Shown here piece by piece: positions 34,877-44,116 of a stretch of DNA of 64,000 bases. Source of the stretch: CAYFUF01 sp964394795. GTDB lineage: Bacteria > Bacillota > Clostridia > Tissierellales > Peptoniphilaceae. The stretch lies in assembly GCA_964394795.1 (NCBI GenBank), contig CAYMYX010000002.1, positions 1 through 64,000 on the forward strand, written 5' to 3'. Below the pieces are notes generated by a model. The model was not told where the DNA came from and made no database searches. It saw nothing but the letters and a program-made list of their open reading frames with translations. How positions within the stretch are numbered: the stretch's first letter is position 1; every line of letters starts with the position of its first letter. A program made the translations under genes and the position numbers.

Positions 34877-36178
34877 TTGAGTAGTATTATCGATATTTAT
34901 GCAAGACAAGTCCTAGATTCTAGAGGAAATCCAACCGTGGAAGTTGAAGTAACAACAGAGCTGGGTGGCTTTGGCCGCGCTATCGTTCCATCGGGCGCTT
35001 CAACGGGAGCTTTTGAAGCTGTTGAGTTAAGAGACAACGAAGAGAAGGCCTACGGTGGCAAAGGCGTCCTACAAGCAGTAGAGAACGTTAACGTTGACAT
35101 CGCAGAATTCCTATTGGGTTGGGAAGTCACGGACCAAATCGGTATTGATCGTATGATGATCGAAAAAGACGGCACGCCTAACAAGGGTAAGTTTGGTGCC
35201 AATGCGATTTTGGGCGTTTCTATGGCCTGCCTACGTGCAGCGGCGGACGAGCTTGGTGTAACACTATATAACTACATCGGTGGCGTTAATGCCAAGACGA
35301 TGCCTGTACCAATGATGAACGTCATCAATGGCGGTAAGCACGCAGACAACAGCGTAAACTTCCAAGAGTTCATGATCATGCCTGTTGGTGCAAAGACTTG
35401 GTCAGAAGCCCTCCAAATGACAACCGAAGTTTTCCATGCACTGAAGAAAGTTTTGGCAGATGAAGGTCACTCCACAGCAGTAGGTGATGAGGGTGGTTTT
35501 GCCCCTAACCTAAAGAACGACGAGGAACCTTTCGAGTATCTCGTGAAAGCAATCGAAGCAGCAGGATACACCGCAGGCGATGACTTCATGATCGCTACTG
35601 ACCCTGCAACAACTGAACTTTACGAAGAAGCGAAGAAAATCGGTAAAGATGGTTACTACTTCTGGAAGTCAGACGAATTCAAAACCAGTGATGAAATGGT
35701 CGACTACTGGGAATACCTCGTTGATAAGTATCCTATTATTTCCATCGAGGATGGGCTAGCAGAAGAAGACTGGGATGGTTGGAAGAAGCTTACTGAACGT
35801 CTAGGGGATAAGGTTCAGCTAGTCGGCGATGACCTCTTTGTTACCAACACCGAGCGTTTAGCTAAGGGTATCGAAATGGGCGTTGCTAACTCCATTCTGA
35901 TTAAGGTTAATCAAATTGGTACCATCACCGAAACCCTTGATGCAATCCAAATGGCTAACCGAGCAGGCTACACTGCGGTTATTTCTCACCGCTCTGGAGA
36001 AACTGAAGATACGACAATCTCTGATATTGCCGTAGCAACAAATGCCGGCCAAATCAAGACAGGTGCACCATCAAGAACAGACCGTGTAGCGAAGTACAAT
36101 CAATTGCTTCGCATCGAAGATATGTTCGGTGATGATGCAGAATACAAGGGATTAGATACATTCTTTAACTTGAAGTAA
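34877..36178 (+). CDS. eno: Enolase
   Basis: Converts 2-phosphoglycerate to phosphoenolpyruvate. Its 433 residues are typical. The start is TTG at 34877, seven bases after AAAGGAG. It has the N-terminal ARQVLDSRGNPTVEVEV, the substrate loop PSGASTGAFEA, and the signature LIKVNQIGT followed by SHRSGETEDTTI. A phosphoglycerate mutase gene, often found between tpiA and eno, is not in this cluster. A terminator follows. Confidence 0.97.
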   Translation: MSSIIDIYARQVLDSRGNPTVEVEVTTELGGFGRAIVPSGASTGAFEAVELRDNEEKAYGGKGVLQAVENVNVDIAEFLLGWEVTDQIGIDRMMIEKDGTPNKGKFGANAILGVSMACLRAAADELGVTLYNYIGGVNAKTMPVPMMNVINGGKHADNSVNFQEFMIMPVGAKTWSEALQMTTEVFHALKKVLADEGHSTAVGDEGGFAPNLKNDEEPFEYLVKAIEAAGYTAGDDFMIATDPATTELYEEAKKIGKDGYYFWKSDEFKTSDEMVDYWEYLVDKYPIISIEDGLAEEDWDGWKKLTERLGDKVQLVGDDLFVTNTERLAKGIEMGVANSILIKVNQIGTITETLDAIQMANRAGYTAVISHRSGETEDTTISDIAVATNAGQIKTGAPSRTDRVAKYNQLLRIEDMFGDDAEYKGLDTFFNLK

Positions 36179-36182
36179 TAGC

Positions 36183-36224
36183 AAGGACCGGAACAAGGGA
36201 CAAGACCCTTAACCGGTCCTTTTC
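36183..36224 (+). terminator. Terminator after eno
   Basis: AGGACCGG / CCGGTCCT outer stem (36184-36191 with 36213-36220) and an inner AAGGG / CCCTT stem, followed by TTTT. Confidence 0.85.
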
Positions 36225-36468
36225 TGTTGCCAAGGTTTATCAGTAAATTTAGACAGTAGCGAATTGGATGATTTCAAGTATGATTCAATTCTATTTTAGG
36301 AAAACGACATTTCACGTTATATTTGTGTAGATTGAGCTTTCTCCAATGATGGATTGAAAAAGAAAGGTATAGGCAAGACTGCCCTCAAGTTTAGCCATAC
36401 AGCGAATGTTGTTCACATGGATTTTACATTGAATATTTGCTAGTTTTCATATCATTAATTTCTAAACA
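36225..36468. other. Non-coding stretch upstream of the glgC promoter
   Basis: About 240 AT-rich bases between the eno terminator and the glgC promoter. I see no gene or RNA family. GAATTG and CAATTC form a weak inverted repeat near 36260-36292. Confidence 0.5.
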
Positions 36469-36477
36469 TGGTAAAAT
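36469..36477 (+). promoter_or_regulatory. Extended -10 promoter of the glg operon
   Basis: TGGTAAAAT is a TGn extended -10 element with a near-consensus -10. No good -35 is visible. The predicted start is near 36484. Confidence 0.55.
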
Positions 36478-36487
36478 TATAGTAATA

Positions 36488-36501
36488 AGAAAACGTTTAG
36501 A
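36488..36501. promoter_or_regulatory. Candidate cre/LacI-family operator before glgC
   Basis: AGAAAACGTTTAGA contains AAACGTTT, a perfect palindrome centred on CG as LacI-family sites are, and resembles the catabolite responsive element. It would lie just after the transcription start, where binding would block elongation. Confidence 0.5.
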
Positions 36502-36502
36502 A

Positions 36503-36533
36503 TAGTAATTAGCAGGTCGGGTACTAATTACTA
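36503..36533. repeat. 10-bp perfect inverted repeat in the glgC leader
   Basis: TAGTAATTAG at 36503-36512 and CTAATTACTA at 36524-36533 are exact reverse complements with an 11-base loop CAGGTCGGGTA. No T-tract follows, so it is not a terminator. It may be an operator or a leader hairpin. Confidence 0.75.
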
Positions 36534-36570
36534 CAGCATGAAATATTGAATGTTTATGGAGGAGGTACTT

Positions 36571-37710
36571 ATGCGGACAGAAAACAAAGTGGCTTGCATG
36601 CTCTTAGCTGGCGGACAAGGATCGAGGCTTAAGGCATTAACTAAGAATACTGCTAAGCCAGCCGTGCCTTTTGGCGGAAAGTTCAGGATTATCGACTTTG
36701 CATTGAGCAATGCAACGAATTCTGACATCAGAGATTTAGGGGTGTTAACCCAATACAAACCATTCAAATTGAATGAGCACTTAGGCATTGGTTCCGCATG
36801 GGACTATGACCGGAATAATGGCGGACTAAGAATCCTTTCCCCTTATTATTCAGAAGAGGGCGGCCGTTGGTACGGCGGAACTGCAAATGCAATTTATGAG
36901 AATATCGATTATTTAGACACTATCGATCCTCAATATGTGCTCATCCTTTCGGCTGACCATATCTACAAGATGGACTACAACAAATTGCTTGATGTTCATA
37001 AAAAGCATGGGGCAGAAGCCACTATCGCGGTAATGGAAGTTCCTTGGGATGAAGCTTCTCGTTTTGGCATTATGAACACCGACGATACCGGTCGAATTAT
37101 CGAATTCGATGAGAAACCAGAGAAACCAAAGAGCAATTTGGCTTCTATGGGCATTTACATGTTCAATTGGAAAACTTTGCGCCGTGAATTGGTTCGGGAT
37201 TATAACGACCCAGATTCAACTTACGACTTCGGTCATGATATTATTCCACGCATGCTAAATGATGGCTTGCCTCTCTATGTGTATCGCTTTGACGGTTACT
37301 GGAAAGACGTAGGTACCATCAAATCTTACTGGCAAGCAAATCTAGAAATGATCAATCCGGATAACGGTTTGGATATCTATGACAAACATTGGCGGATTTT
37401 TACTTCCACAAAGAACTTGCCTCCTCACTATATCGGAGAGAACGCCCGTGTCTCTGAATGCTTGATCAATGAGGCGTGCGGCGTATACGGACAAATCAGT
37501 AATTCCGTATTATTTGATAACGTCAGAATCGAAGAGGGAGCTGTGGTAGAAAACAGCGTCATCCTTGCGAATTCAGTAGTCAGAGCTAATGCCAAAGTAC
37601 GGAATGCCGTCGTGGCAGAAAATCAAGTGATTGAGGAAAATACCGTAGTAGGAAATGAGACAGATGAGCGGATTACCCTCGTTGCTGATGGCGAAGTGAC
37701 TGAGGAGTAG
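36571..37710 (+). CDS. glgC: Glucose-1-phosphate adenylyltransferase, catalytic subunit
   Basis: Makes ADP-glucose, the first committed step of glycogen synthesis. The ATG at 36571 follows GGAGGAGG; product 379 residues. It has the nucleotide-binding loop LLAGGQGSRLKALT, the lysine in AKPAVPFGGKFRIIDF, the glucose-1-P region FDEKPEKPKS and a C-terminal left-handed beta-helix. With glgD it forms the two-subunit enzyme of Bacillota. First gene of glgC-glgD-glgA. Confidence 0.95.
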   Translation: MRTENKVACMLLAGGQGSRLKALTKNTAKPAVPFGGKFRIIDFALSNATNSDIRDLGVLTQYKPFKLNEHLGIGSAWDYDRNNGGLRILSPYYSEEGGRWYGGTANAIYENIDYLDTIDPQYVLILSADHIYKMDYNKLLDVHKKHGAEATIAVMEVPWDEASRFGIMNTDDTGRIIEFDEKPEKPKSNLASMGIYMFNWKTLRRELVRDYNDPDSTYDFGHDIIPRMLNDGLPLYVYRFDGYWKDVGTIKSYWQANLEMINPDNGLDIYDKHWRIFTSTKNLPPHYIGENARVSECLINEACGVYGQISNSVLFDNVRIEEGAVVENSVILANSVVRANAKVRNAVVAENQVIEENTVVGNETDERITLVADGEVTEE

Positions 37711-37720
37711 GAGGAATAAG

Positions 37721-38839
37721 ATGAAAAAATGTACAGGAATCATCATAAGCAATCAGTTAAAGAATAACTACGGCTCCTTGTCGCAAACCAGACCGGATTA
37801 TATGCTTCCTTTTGGAAGTCGTTATCGGATCATTGACTTTGCTTTATCCAATATGGCCAACTACAACCTGTCCCAAGTAATGCTTTACGCGGGTAAAAAT
37901 GTACGGTCAACCTTAGACCACTTAGGCGACGGAGAAAACTGGGAGCTTAATAGGAGAAGCAATGGACTCTTGATCAATCCACCAAGTTTTGATGAGATGA
38001 CCAACATGCGCTCGGAAATATTGACCTATTACGACTCTTTAACCCACTATGAGTACTCCAGTACCGAAGTGGTTTATGTAGAGAATCCCATGACTATTGC
38101 GAAGATGAACATTGCGAAAGCTTATGAAGAATTCATTGACAAAGATTACGACGTCCTGTTGGTATACAAGAGGACTGCGGATGAGGATAAAGTATACGGC
38201 GGAATGAACAAAGTCATCCTTGATTCTAGCAAGCAGTTCGTCAATGTTGGCGTAAATTTGGGTACTGAAGACGAGTTTAACCTATACCTAGGCAGAGTCT
38301 TCCTAAAGAAGGAAGTCTTCATGTCTGTCGTCAAAGAATCGGTCGAAAATGCTAATGCACAAACGCTGTTGCAAGCAATTATGAATAACCGTAGCCGCTT
38401 GAAAATAGGCACTTACGAAGTACAAAGCCATGTCGAGATTATTCATGATACCGTATCTTATTATCGAGCAAATCTAAATTTGCTAAACAAAGATGTCTAC
38501 AACGAACTATTTTATAAAGGTGGTATGGTCTACACCAAGTCCAAAGACGAGCCTTCATCCTTATATAAAGAGGGATCTAAAGTGACGAACAGTTTGGTTG
38601 CCAACGGCGCAATCATCGAAGGTCAAGTAGAGAATTCAATCATCTTCCGTGGCGTTCGCGTCCATAAGAATGCGGTAGTTCGCAATTCCGTATTGATTCA
38701 GAAGACCATCGTTGGTGAGAATGCAGTCTTGGTCAATACCATTACGGATAAGTACTCCGAGATTAAACCGGGTGTAGCAGTAGCCGGTGCAGAGAGCCAC
38801 CCCTTTGTCGTAGGAAAGAATGAAGTAGTCGAGAGGTAA
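37721..38839 (+). CDS. glgD: Glucose-1-phosphate adenylyltransferase subunit GlgD
   Basis: Regulatory partner of GlgC, 372 residues. It keeps the fold (PDYMLPFGSRYRIIDFALSN) but reads IIISNQLKNNYGSLSQT where GlgC has its glycine-rich nucleotide loop, as expected of the non-catalytic subunit. The C-terminal beta-helix is present. It starts 10 bases after glgC and ends three bases before glgA. Confidence 0.94.
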   Translation: MKKCTGIIISNQLKNNYGSLSQTRPDYMLPFGSRYRIIDFALSNMANYNLSQVMLYAGKNVRSTLDHLGDGENWELNRRSNGLLINPPSFDEMTNMRSEILTYYDSLTHYEYSSTEVVYVENPMTIAKMNIAKAYEEFIDKDYDVLLVYKRTADEDKVYGGMNKVILDSSKQFVNVGVNLGTEDEFNLYLGRVFLKKEVFMSVVKESVENANAQTLLQAIMNNRSRLKIGTYEVQSHVEIIHDTVSYYRANLNLLNKDVYNELFYKGGMVYTKSKDEPSSLYKEGSKVTNSLVANGAIIEGQVENSIIFRGVRVHKNAVVRNSVLIQKTIVGENAVLVNTITDKYSEIKPGVAVAGAESHPFVVGKNEVVER

Positions 38840-38842
38840 ACT

Positions 38843-40270
38843 ATGAATATATTGTATGTGTCAGCTGAATCCACCCCCTTTATTAAGACGGGTGGTTTGG
38901 CTGATGTAGCCGGTTCTTTGCCAAAAGCCTTGAACAAACTGGGTCTTGATTGTCGAGTTGTCCTGCCCCTATACGGGCAGATTGACCATAAGTACACCGA
39001 AAAGATGGAAAAGATCATGGAGTTTTATGTCGACATCGGTTGGAAACATGAGTATTGCGGTGTCTATACTCTGGTCCACGACCAAGTGGCTTACTACTTC
39101 CTAGATAACAAGTATTATTTCAATCGCAACAAAGTATATGGTGAGATTGACGATGGGGAGCGCTTTATTTTCTTCTCCAAAGCGGCAACCCGTCTACCGA
39201 AGGTAATAGATTTTCAAGTGGATGTCATCCATGCCAACGATTGGCACTCCGGTTTAGTCCCTGTTTTCGTTAATGACTATCGGACAGGGGACGAATTCTA
39301 TAAAGATGTCCGTACTGTTTACAGCATTCACAATCTGAAGTATCAAGGCCAATACTCCAGAGATACCTTCTATTGGACAAACTTACCGGGCCAATATTTC
39401 AGCGACTACGATCTGAAGTTCTACGAAGACATCAACTTCTTAAAGGGCGGTATCATTCATTCCACCAAGTTCAATACGGTTTCTCCAACCTATGCCGAAG
39501 AGATTCATTATCCATTCTTTGGCGAAGGCTTGCAGAATGTTATTCAAGCTTACTCCGGTAAACTGTGGGGCATCTTAAATGGTATCGACTACGATGTATG
39601 GCAAACCGAAAAGAATGATTACCTTCATACCAACTTCGCCCTCAAAACAATTGAGAAGAGAGGGGAAAATAAGAGGGCCATCCAAGAGAAATTCTCCCTA
39701 CCGGTTCGCGACGATGTGCCTATGTTCGTCATGATCAGTCGTTTGACGGCCATGAAAGGGCTCGACCTTGTACGCTACATCTTAGAAGAGTTCCTTCGAG
39801 AGGACGTACAATTTGTTGTCCTTGGTACGGGGGATAGAGAATACGAAGAGATGTTCTCTTACTTTGCCATGAAATATCCGGACAAGTGCGCTGCTCGTCT
39901 TTACTATTCCAACGAAGAATCCCATCAGCTCTATTCCGCAGCTGATTTCTTCCTCATGCCCTCAATTTCGGAACCCTGTGGTTTATCCCAAATGATAGCC
40001 ATGCGTTTCGGTGCAATCCCTATCGTAAGGGAAGTCGGTGGACTCCGAGATTCCGTTAAGGCATATCAACCGGATACGCAAGAAGGGGAAGGCTTGACCT
40101 TCCAATCTATCAACGCCCACGATTTGCTGTTTACAATGAAGAACGGAATCGACTATTTTGTGAACCGAAAAGACCACTTGCAGATTATGCAGGAGAATTG
40201 TATCAAAAAGGATTTAAGTTGGGACACTTCAAGCGAAAAGTATCTGGAACTTTACAAAAGCCTTTTCTAA
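38843..40270 (+). CDS. glgA: Glycogen synthase
   Basis: GT5-family transferase adding glucose from ADP-glucose to the growing alpha-1,4 chain. Its 475 residues are typical. It has the KTGG motif in FIKTGGLADVAGSLP near residue 15, HANDWHSGLVP, and the C-terminal PSISEPCGLSQMIAMRFG that binds the donor. It follows glgD by three bases. Confidence 0.96.
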   Translation: MNILYVSAESTPFIKTGGLADVAGSLPKALNKLGLDCRVVLPLYGQIDHKYTEKMEKIMEFYVDIGWKHEYCGVYTLVHDQVAYYFLDNKYYFNRNKVYGEIDDGERFIFFSKAATRLPKVIDFQVDVIHANDWHSGLVPVFVNDYRTGDEFYKDVRTVYSIHNLKYQGQYSRDTFYWTNLPGQYFSDYDLKFYEDINFLKGGIIHSTKFNTVSPTYAEEIHYPFFGEGLQNVIQAYSGKLWGILNGIDYDVWQTEKNDYLHTNFALKTIEKRGENKRAIQEKFSLPVRDDVPMFVMISRLTAMKGLDLVRYILEEFLREDVQFVVLGTGDREYEEMFSYFAMKYPDKCAARLYYSNEESHQLYSAADFFLMPSISEPCGLSQMIAMRFGAIPIVREVGGLRDSVKAYQPDTQEGEGLTFQSINAHDLLFTMKNGIDYFVNRKDHLQIMQENCIKKDLSWDTSSEKYLELYKSLF

Positions 40271-40366
40271 TTTCCTGATTTTCTATACAATGTCAAAGTG
40301 ACTAAAAAGCAGATAAGGCTATCTGCAGTCTGTATGAAGGAATCACGATTAGAAAAAAAGGATTAT

Positions 40367-42268
40367 ATGGAAATCACAACGAACAGGTTTCAAGCTTCCC
40401 TTCAAGCACTCAATCAGGAGTTTGGCGCAATCTACTCCAACTACGAGACGATCTTCCGCGTCTGGGCTCCACAAGCGGAAGAGGTGAAGGTAAATATATT
40501 TAGACAATTTGATCAAGGACCCGATGAAGTGTACACCATGAAGAGAATTGGGGACTTCTTTGAATGCACTTGTATGGGTGATTACAATGGGGCCTTCTAC
40601 ACTTATTCTGTTGATGGGGTAGAAACCACGGACCCCTATGCGAAATCATCCGCGATAAACAGCACCAAGAGCGCGGTAGTCGATTTAAGTACCACAAACC
40701 CCGAAGGTTTTGAAAACACCTCTTACGTGGAGATTAGACCTGAAGATGCCATCATTTACGAAGTCCACTTGGGCGATTTTACGATGGATAGCTCCTCCGG
40801 TGCCCACTTTCCCGGAAAGTATTTGGGTTTCGCCGAATTAGGTTTAAGCTATAAGGACTATTCCGTAGGCTTAAGCCATCTTAAGGAGCTTGGTGTGACT
40901 CATATTCATCTGCTCCCGCTTCAGGATTTTATCTCGGTTGACGAGCGTCCTGAACGTTTTGGCGACGACAACAATTATAATTGGGGCTACGATCCGGAGT
41001 CTTATTTTGCACCGGAAGGGTCCTACTCCCTAAATCCCTACGATCCCAAATCGCGAATCACTGAACTAAAGAAACTGATTCAAACGATTCATGATTGCGG
41101 CATGGGGGTTATCTTTGATGTTGTTTACAACCATACGTTTAAGACGATTGATTCAAATCTAAACATATTAGCACCGGGTTACTATCACCGGAGCAATGAA
41201 CACGGGTTCACCAATGGATCGGGGGTTGGCAACGAAATTGCAAGCGAGAGGCCGATGGTTAGAAAGTTGATTATCGACTCCCTGACCTACTGGCAACAAG
41301 AATATAAGATTGACGGTTATCGATTTGACCTCATGTCTCTGACGGACATTGATACCATCGAGATGGCCATCAGCGCCCTCCGCAGAGAAAATGAATACAC
41401 CATCATTTATGGTGAACCGTGGGGCGGCGGTCCTTCCGCTTTACCTGATCACAGGCAGACCCTTTGGGGACGGCAAGCAAACCGAAAATTTGCCCTTTTT
41501 AATGAACGCTTTAGGGATGCGATAAGAGGGGACAATGACGGCCACCTTCGGGGGTTCGTACAAGGCAACCCAGTGACTAAACACGCTGTTGAAATCGGTC
41601 TATTAGGATCCATTCAATACAACTACAGCTATAACGGGGGAATCCGCAAACCAGGCGAGACGGTTAATTATTTTAATGCGCATGACAACCTGATCTTTGA
41701 GGATAAGTTAAAGAGTTCAGTAGGAGAAATTGAAGCTATCAATCAGATGACTCGCTTGGCTTTCGGCATCCTACTCACGTCTCAAGGTATTCCTTTTTTC
41801 CACGCCGGCAACGAATTTCGTAGGAATAAGCAAAATAACAGAAACTCCTACAATGCCCCTTATCGAATCAATGCGATCGATTGGACTTATAAAGAAAAAT
41901 ATTATGACCTCTATGAGTATGTGAGAGACCTTATTCAGTTACGTAAGGATTATCCTGAATTACACCAATACTCGGACGAGACAATTAGAGATTCTATTGA
42001 AATTATCCCTTCGAAGAATCCCAATCTTATCACGGTCCTTTATAAGTTGGATCGAGGTTGGATGGTTATCTTGCACTACAATGGCTGGGAGGAATCCACA
42101 GTCAGCTGGTCAGGCATTCTGGAGCGAATTCGAAGAGAAAAAGCAGTTATTGAGCGCATCTTTGATGAGAACGGAAGAGTCAAGGGACCTAGATTTAGTA
42201 TCGAAAAAGCAAGCGATGAACAGCTATATTTATCAAGGCTATCCACAACTATTTACCGGATTTATTAA
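40367..42268 (+). CDS. pulA: Type I pullulanase (glycogen debranching, GH13)
   Basis: Hydrolyses alpha-1,6 branches in glycogen or pullulan. It has a CBM48 domain near residues 25-110 and a GH13 barrel with YNWGYDPE, the hallmark of type I pullulanase, the nucleophile region GYRFDLMS, acid/base YGEPWGGG and FNAHDN. No signal peptide, so cytoplasmic. I prefer the ATG at 40367 with AAAGGA upstream (633 residues); a GTG at 40298 would add 23 residues without a good site. No branching enzyme gene lies in the cluster. Confidence 0.9.
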   Translation: MEITTNRFQASLQALNQEFGAIYSNYETIFRVWAPQAEEVKVNIFRQFDQGPDEVYTMKRIGDFFECTCMGDYNGAFYTYSVDGVETTDPYAKSSAINSTKSAVVDLSTTNPEGFENTSYVEIRPEDAIIYEVHLGDFTMDSSSGAHFPGKYLGFAELGLSYKDYSVGLSHLKELGVTHIHLLPLQDFISVDERPERFGDDNNYNWGYDPESYFAPEGSYSLNPYDPKSRITELKKLIQTIHDCGMGVIFDVVYNHTFKTIDSNLNILAPGYYHRSNEHGFTNGSGVGNEIASERPMVRKLIIDSLTYWQQEYKIDGYRFDLMSLTDIDTIEMAISALRRENEYTIIYGEPWGGGPSALPDHRQTLWGRQANRKFALFNERFRDAIRGDNDGHLRGFVQGNPVTKHAVEIGLLGSIQYNYSYNGGIRKPGETVNYFNAHDNLIFEDKLKSSVGEIEAINQMTRLAFGILLTSQGIPFFHAGNEFRRNKQNNRNSYNAPYRINAIDWTYKEKYYDLYEYVRDLIQLRKDYPELHQYSDETIRDSIEIIPSKNPNLITVLYKLDRGWMVILHYNGWEESTVSWSGILERIRREKAVIERIFDENGRVKGPRFSIEKASDEQLYLSRLSTTIYRIY

Positions 42269-42286
42269 GACAGTAAAGGAGAGGTT

Positions 42287-43978
42287 ATGACGTATCGTGA
42301 AAGTTATGAGAGCTGGGTAAACAATCCATTTTTTGATGACGAAACAACGGAAGAACTTAAGCTAATTGCTGAGGATGAGAAAGAAATCGAAGATCGGTTT
42401 TATCAGGACTTGACCTTCGGCACTGCCGGCTTGAGGGGTAAAATTGGAGCCGGAACCAATCGCATGAATCGCTACACCGTTTCACGTGCAACAGCAGGTT
42501 TTGCACGGATGATTGTCGAAGATGGGGAAGAGGCAAAGAACAAGGGTGTCGTTCTCTCCTATGACGTGAGAAATCGTTCCGATGAATTTTCACGAATTAC
42601 GGCTGAGGTTTTTGCTGCCCATGGAATTAAAGTTTACCTCTGCAAAGAGATACAACCTACCCCTGTCCTAAGCTATCTCGTTAGAGCTTTAGGCACCTAT
42701 GCTGGCGTTATGATTACAGCTTCCCACAACCCCCAGGAATATAACGGCTACAAGGCCTATGGTGAAGAGGGATCCCAGATTCTAGATGACTGGGCTGCTC
42801 GCATCATGGATAACATCGTTGCCATCGAAGATTACAGTGAAATCAAGATGCTTGATTTAGAAGAAGGCTTGTCTACAGGCATAATCGAGTATGTAGCAGA
42901 AGAGCATTACGAAAACTACCGGCAAAAGGTATTGGACTTAACGATTCACGACGATATCGATAAGGACATCAGCATTGTATACTCACCACTAAACGGAACA
43001 GGTTACCGTTGGGTGCCTGAGATACTCAATGATCGTGGCTTCACCAATATTCATATCGTTGAAGAGCAGAGCAAGCCAGACTCCAACTTTACGACGGTTG
43101 GTTACCCTAACCCAGAAGATCCTAAAGCATTCAAGTACTCAATCGAGCTAGGCAAAGAAGTAGATGCCGACCTTTTGATTGCAACGGACCCTGATGCTGA
43201 CCGCGTTGCAATCGAAGTCAGAGATAAAAACGGAGAATACCAATTCATCAATGGAAACCGAATCGGTGCGTTGTTAGTCTACTATGTTCTCAAAGAATTG
43301 GATGCCAAGGGCGAGTTACCAGAGAATGGCGCAGTGATTAAGTCTATCGTTACCGGAGATATCGCGAAGCCAATTTGCGAAAAGTATGGCCAAGCCTATG
43401 TCGAAGTCCTAACCGGCTTCAAGAATATTGCTGAACCGGTAAATACTTGGGACACCACTAATGAGCACACTTTTGTCTTCGGTTATGAAGAGAGCATTGG
43501 CTTCAACCGTGGCGAATTTGTTCGCGACAAGGATGCCATCTCATCCACGATGTTGATTGCTGAAATGGCTGCTTATTACAAGACCCAGGGCAAGAGCCTC
43601 CTTGATGTTCTCGATGAAATCTATCAGGAATTTGGCTACTATAATGAGAACCTCATCTCCATCGTTCTCGAAGGCCTAGATGGTCAAGCGTTGATTGGCC
43701 GCATCATGGACCGCTTCCGTGCTAATCCGATCGAAGAGATCGAAGGGATGGCTCTAGCTGAGACAATCGATTATCAGAACGATGAGACCGGTCTATCGAA
43801 ATCTAATGTCTTAAAGTATCGTTATGATGATGAGTCCTGGTTTGCGGTTCGCCCTTCAGGTACCGAACCTAAGATTAAACTCTACATGTACTCCGTAGGT
43901 GAGAACAAAGAAGACAGCGAGCGTAAACTTGAGGCGATCGAAAAAGCCGCAAGAGGTATGATCGAGTCGGTAGAATAA
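42287..43978 (+). CDS. pgcA: Phosphoglucomutase / phosphomannomutase, PgcA type
   Basis: Interconverts glucose 1-phosphate and glucose 6-phosphate and so links glycogen to glycolysis. Its 563 residues fit the alpha-PGM/PMM group. It has FGTAGLRGKIGAGTNRMN near the N-terminus, the phosphoserine loop TASHNPQEYNGYK near residue 145, the metal loop ATDPDADRVAI near residue 303, the sugar loop GYEESIGFNRGEFVRD, and RPSGTEPKIKLY at the C-terminus. AAAGGAGAGG precedes the ATG. A terminator follows. Confidence 0.93.
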   Translation: MTYRESYESWVNNPFFDDETTEELKLIAEDEKEIEDRFYQDLTFGTAGLRGKIGAGTNRMNRYTVSRATAGFARMIVEDGEEAKNKGVVLSYDVRNRSDEFSRITAEVFAAHGIKVYLCKEIQPTPVLSYLVRALGTYAGVMITASHNPQEYNGYKAYGEEGSQILDDWAARIMDNIVAIEDYSEIKMLDLEEGLSTGIIEYVAEEHYENYRQKVLDLTIHDDIDKDISIVYSPLNGTGYRWVPEILNDRGFTNIHIVEEQSKPDSNFTTVGYPNPEDPKAFKYSIELGKEVDADLLIATDPDADRVAIEVRDKNGEYQFINGNRIGALLVYYVLKELDAKGELPENGAVIKSIVTGDIAKPICEKYGQAYVEVLTGFKNIAEPVNTWDTTNEHTFVFGYEESIGFNRGEFVRDKDAISSTMLIAEMAAYYKTQGKSLLDVLDEIYQEFGYYNENLISIVLEGLDGQALIGRIMDRFRANPIEEIEGMALAETIDYQNDETGLSKSNVLKYRYDDESWFAVRPSGTEPKIKLYMYSVGENKEDSERKLEAIEKAARGMIESVE

Positions 43979-43991
43979 GAAAAAATTAATA

Positions 43992-44024
43992 ACCGCCTCT
44001 CACTTGGTGAGGGGCGGTTTTTTA
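43992..44024 (+). terminator. Terminator after the phosphohexomutase gene
   Basis: AACCGCC / GGCGGTT with an inner CTCAC / GTGAG stem, followed by six T. Confidence 0.9.
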
Positions 44025-44076
44025 TGAACTTATGTTGATTTCTTCACAATCCAATCATTATCTTCCCGACCTGCTG

Positions 44077-44085
44077 TGATATAAT
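44077..44085 (+). promoter_or_regulatory. Extended -10 promoter of the FHA-ftsW-PBP operon
   Basis: TGATATAAT is a TGn extended -10 with consensus TATAAT at 44080-44085, 32 bases before the FHA gene. No clear -35. Confidence 0.6.
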
Positions 44086-44116
44086 GATTTGAATTAAATC
44101 CATGAGGAGGTAGAAA

